Assembly (NCBI GenBank): GCA_945876665.1
Contig: CAMCPC010000001.1
Span: 1 to 31,175 of the forward strand
Origin: an uncultured Oscillospiraceae bacterium
GTDB taxonomy: Bacteria > Bacillota > Clostridia > UBA1381
Direction: 5' to 3'
Length of the DNA stretch: 31,175 nt
The notes beneath the pieces are model-generated. The model had not been told where the DNA came from. It did not search any database and was given only the letters and a program-made list of their open reading frames with translations. Below are positions 28,804-31,175 of this stretch, in pieces. Within the stretch, counting starts at the first letter, position 1, and the number at the start of each line of letters is the position of its first letter. Both the position numbers and the translations under genes were made by a program.

Positions 28804-29598
28804 TTGAAAAAGCTATCAAAAATTTATCTGGCTCTTGTTATGTTATTCCTGTATATGCCGATTTTTGTGCTTATCGTGTTTTCGTTCAACGTGACGAAAA
28901 GCCGCTCGGTATTTTCGGGATTTACATTTGACTGGTACATAAAGCTGTTTCATAATGAACTGATTATGACATCGCTTTTAAATACAATTATAGTTGCTGT
29001 TATAGCATCTGTTCTTGCGACAGTGCTTGGCACTGCCGCGGCAATCGGCATAAACAGCATGAAAAAGCTGCCGAAAACACTCGTTATGCAGGGTACAAAT
29101 ATTCCTATCATAAACCCTGAAATCGTTACAGGTGTTTCGCTTATGCTGCTGTTTGTGTTCTTTGCGGCACGCATGAATTTTGAGTTTGGTTTTGTTACAC
29201 TTATCATTGCGCATATTACGTTTAATGTGCCGTATGTTATACTGAACATCATGCCGAAATTCCGACAGATGAATCCGAATATCTATGAGGCGGCGCAGGA
29301 CTTGGGATGCAGTCCCGTTTCGGCGTTCTTCAAGGTTGTGCTGCCGGAGATTATGCCGGGAGTTATTTCGGGATTTCTGATGTCGTTCACGTTTTCACTT
29401 GACGATTTCGTAGTCAGTTACTTCACAAGCGGCGCGACCTCTCAGACGCTGCCTATAACTATCTATTCAATGACAAGACGTAAGGTAAGTCCGGAGATAA
29501 ACGCACTTTCAACGATTATTTTCCTTGTCGTGCTTATAGTGCTTGTGGCTAAAAATATAATTGAGCGCAGAAGCGTGCTGAAGAAGGGGGTTAAGTGA
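28804..29598 (+). CDS. potC: Spermidine/putrescine ABC transporter permease PotC
   Basis: A 264-residue permease with six helices. The segment YMPIFVLIVFSFN near the N terminus and the EAA loop YEAAQDLGCSPVSAFFKVV are PotC-like, as is SFTFSLDDFVVSYF. The start is TTG at 28804, with AAAGGA upstream; TTG starts with following lysines are common in this group. It overlaps potD in TGATG, indicating translational coupling. Confidence 0.93.
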   Translation: MKKLSKIYLALVMLFLYMPIFVLIVFSFNVTKSRSVFSGFTFDWYIKLFHNELIMTSLLNTIIVAVIASVLATVLGTAAAIGINSMKKLPKTLVMQGTNIPIINPEIVTGVSLMLLFVFFAARMNFEFGFVTLIIAHITFNVPYVILNIMPKFRQMNPNIYEAAQDLGCSPVSAFFKVVLPEIMPGVISGFLMSFTFSLDDFVVSYFTSGATSQTLPITIYSMTRRKVSPEINALSTIIFLVVLIVLVAKNIIERRSVLKKGVK

Positions 29599-30863
29599 TG
29601 AAGAAATTTTTGCTTGCCCTGACGGCGCTTTCTGTAGCGCTGATGTGCGGCTGCTCACATATTGAGGAATATGAAGAAGATATTGAAACAACAGAGGACG
29701 AGGTTGAAATTCAGACCGTAAACGTGTCGAATAAGGATTACTATTCACGCTTCAAAGGTCAGGATATATCAATCAATGTGTATAACTGGGGCGAATATAT
29801 TCCGGACGGAAGTGAAGAGGGTATTCTGAACGTCAATGAGGAATTTACAAAGCTGACAGGTATCAAGGTAAATTACAGCACCTACGCAACCAATGAGGAG
29901 TTGTACGCCAAGCTAAAGGGCGGCGCGTCTACATATGACATAATCATTCCGTCTGATTATATGATTTCAAGAATGATTAAGGAGAATATGCTTGAACCAA
30001 TTGATATGTCCGAAATTCCGAATTTCAGCAATATCATGGAAAAATTCCGTGACCCTGAATATGATCCGGGTTCAAAATATTCTGTGCCGTATACATGGGG
30101 TACAGTCGGAATTATTTATGACAAAACGGTGGTTGACGAGGAGGACATCGGCTGGGATATTCTCTGGGATGAGGACTATGCCGGAAGCATACTGATGTTT
30201 GACAATCCGCGTGACGCCTTTGCCATAGCGGAAAATCTTCTTGGGTATTCGCTTAACACGGAGGACAGCGAGGAGCTGCGTAAGGCGGCGGAAAAGCTGA
30301 AGGAGCAGAAAAAGGTCATACAGGCATACGTCATGGATGAAATCTTTGACAAAATGGGCGCGGGCGAGGCGATTATCGCACCGTATTATGCGGGTGATGC
30401 GGTGATGCTCATGGACGAATTTGAGGATCTTGATTTTGTCATTCCCGAAAGCGGTACAAATTTGTTCATTGACGCGGTATGTATTCCGAAGGGATGCAGA
30501 AACAAGGAAGCTGCCGAGATGTATATAAATTTCCTGTGCGAACCTGATGTGGCATATGCCGTAGCTGATTATATCGGATATTCAACACCTAATCAGGCGA
30601 CGTTTGAAATGCTTGACGACGAGGTTAAGGAGGACGGTATTTCATATCCCGATGATGATTTCATTGAGGAGAAAACCACAGTTTTCTGCAACCTGTCCGA
30701 TGAAGCTAATCTTGAAATGCAGACGCTTTGGACGGAGATGAAATCCTCCGAGGAACAGACACCCAACAGGGTTATCGTTCCTGCCTTTATGGCAATATGC
30801 GTGATTGCGTCACTTGTTATTCTGATAAGAAGATATATTAAAAAGAAAAAGGATATTTTCTGA
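29598..30863 (+). CDS. potD: Polyamine-binding lipoprotein PotD with C-terminal membrane helix
   Basis: A 421-residue extracellular substrate-binding protein. The lipoprotein signal peptide ends in ALMCGC, with the lipid cysteine near residue 18. The mature part starts with INVYNWGEYIPDG, the standard PotD strand, and contains STYATNEELYAKLKGG and YDIIIPSDYMI, which line the polyamine site. It ends with a hydrophobic segment, about residues 390-408, followed by RRYIKKKK, which is an additional membrane anchor not usual in PotD. ATG 29598 is preceded by GGGGG at 29586-29590. A strong terminator follows. Confidence 0.92.
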   Translation: MKKFLLALTALSVALMCGCSHIEEYEEDIETTEDEVEIQTVNVSNKDYYSRFKGQDISINVYNWGEYIPDGSEEGILNVNEEFTKLTGIKVNYSTYATNEELYAKLKGGASTYDIIIPSDYMISRMIKENMLEPIDMSEIPNFSNIMEKFRDPEYDPGSKYSVPYTWGTVGIIYDKTVVDEEDIGWDILWDEDYAGSILMFDNPRDAFAIAENLLGYSLNTEDSEELRKAAEKLKEQKKVIQAYVMDEIFDKMGAGEAIIAPYYAGDAVMLMDEFEDLDFVIPESGTNLFIDAVCIPKGCRNKEAAEMYINFLCEPDVAYAVADYIGYSTPNQATFEMLDDEVKEDGISYPDDDFIEEKTTVFCNLSDEANLEMQTLWTEMKSSEEQTPNRVIVPAFMAICVIASLVILIRRYIKKKKDIF

Positions 30864-30869
30864 TTTTTC

Positions 30870-30897
30870 AAAAAACACCGCGCGGCGGTGTTTTTTG
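30870..30897 (+). terminator. Strong terminator of the pot operon
   Basis: A 12-bp stem, AAAAAACACCGC (30870-30881) with GCGGTGTTTTTT (30885-30896), and a GCG loop, with T tract. Confidence 0.93.
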
Positions 30898-30947
30898 TAT
30901 AGACAGAAAAAAATTGTAAAAACACATCAAAAAATACGCTCTGACAC

Positions 30948-30976
30948 TTTACAATGCTAAAAAAAAGCGGTATAAT
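30948..30976 (+). promoter_or_regulatory. SigA-type promoter of the aminotransferase gene
   Basis: TTTACA (30948-30953) and TATAAT (30971-30976) are 17 bp apart; GGAG at 31021-31024 lies before the ATG at 31033. Confidence 0.8.
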
Positions 30977-31032
30977 ATAGAGTGGTAAACAAATTTTGTT
31001 TATGTATATGAAAAATAAAAGGAGCGTTCATA

Positions 31033-31175
31033 ATGGAAATCTCAATTACAAGAACTACTAACCCGAAGCAGAAGCCGACGGATCAGTCGAAGCTTGGCTT
31101 TGGTCAATATTATACCGACCATATGTTCATAATGAACTATGACGAGGGACAGGGCTGGCACGATGCAAGAATAGT
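31033..31175 (+). CDS. ilvE: Branched-chain amino acid aminotransferase, N-terminal part
   Basis: The first 47 codons are in the window. The translation begins MEISITRTTNPKQKP and continues with LGFGQYYTDHMFIMNYDEG, then GWHDARIV, which is the standard N terminus of the bacterial/eukaryotic BCAT-type IlvE of about 340-360 residues. This PLP enzyme makes and degrades valine, leucine and isoleucine. The catalytic lysine is beyond the window edge. Confidence 0.88.
   Translation, partial: MEISITRTTNPKQKPTDQSKLGFGQYYTDHMFIMNYDEGQGWHDARI

Noticed and set aside
1..31175. CRISPR array, insertion sequence or prophage
   Set aside because: No regularly spaced repeats, transposase, integrase or phage structural genes were seen in the window.

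Overview
The window looks like a chromosomal segment of an anaerobic, Gram-positive Clostridia member of moderate-to-low GC. I base this on strong GGAGG-type ribosome binding sites, some TTG starts, SigA-type promoters with 17-bp spacers, a D-alanylation-like (Dlt-like) wall operon, an SLH-domain surface protein, a VTC/DUF4956 pair and an anaerobic-type cobalt chelatase (CbiK). A family within Oscillospirales or Monoglobales is plausible, but I cannot place it firmly.

Layout. 1-80: 3' part of tRNA-Asn and its terminator. 107-655: a flavodoxin-like iron-sulfur flavoprotein. 809-9358: a seven-gene Dlt-like operon behind one SigA promoter. It holds two adenylation enzymes, a carrier protein, an MBOAT acyltransferase, a DltD-like SGNH protein, a 35-residue DltX-like microprotein and a 966-residue lipoprotein with FG-GAP repeats. 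The expected flow is: an amino acid is activated and loaded on the carrier, passed across the membrane by the MBOAT protein through the microprotein and the SGNH protein, and placed on an envelope polymer. 9357-15786 (minus strand): a tightly overlapping tetrapyrrole operon, cobI-hemA-hemC-cobA/hemD-hemB-sirC-cbiK. A divergent hemL (15906-17192) and a radical SAM gene follow on the plus strand. Together these make uroporphyrinogen III and carry it to cobalt-precorrin-3, so the visible end product is the corrin (B12) branch; no hemE-type gene is present.

18094-20742: an RHH regulator with putative operator half-sites, a stand-alone HIRAN protein, an unrecognised membrane-anchored protein and a convergent RNase H. 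20743-24272: a 549-bp regulatory region with three stacked promoters, one ECF-like, and a structured leader, followed by a large SLH surface protein whose codon use suggests very high expression. 24321-25872: VTC-domain and DUF4956 genes behind a PhoB/OmpR-type direct repeat. 25992-26646: a possible small RNA and a YdcZ-type transporter. 26650-30897: potABCD spermidine/putrescine import. 31033-end: start of a branched-chain aminotransferase gene.

The strongest unexplained signal is a short nucleotide motif, TTTAGTGTCCC. It occurs nine times exactly between 9356 and 14586, plus degenerate copies, and I found it nowhere else in the window. It lies inside all but one of the genes of the tetrapyrrole operon, in several reading frames and in both orientations, so protein sequence cannot explain it. 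The second item of interest is the Dlt-like operon, whose two adenylation enzymes have pockets unlike classical DltA.
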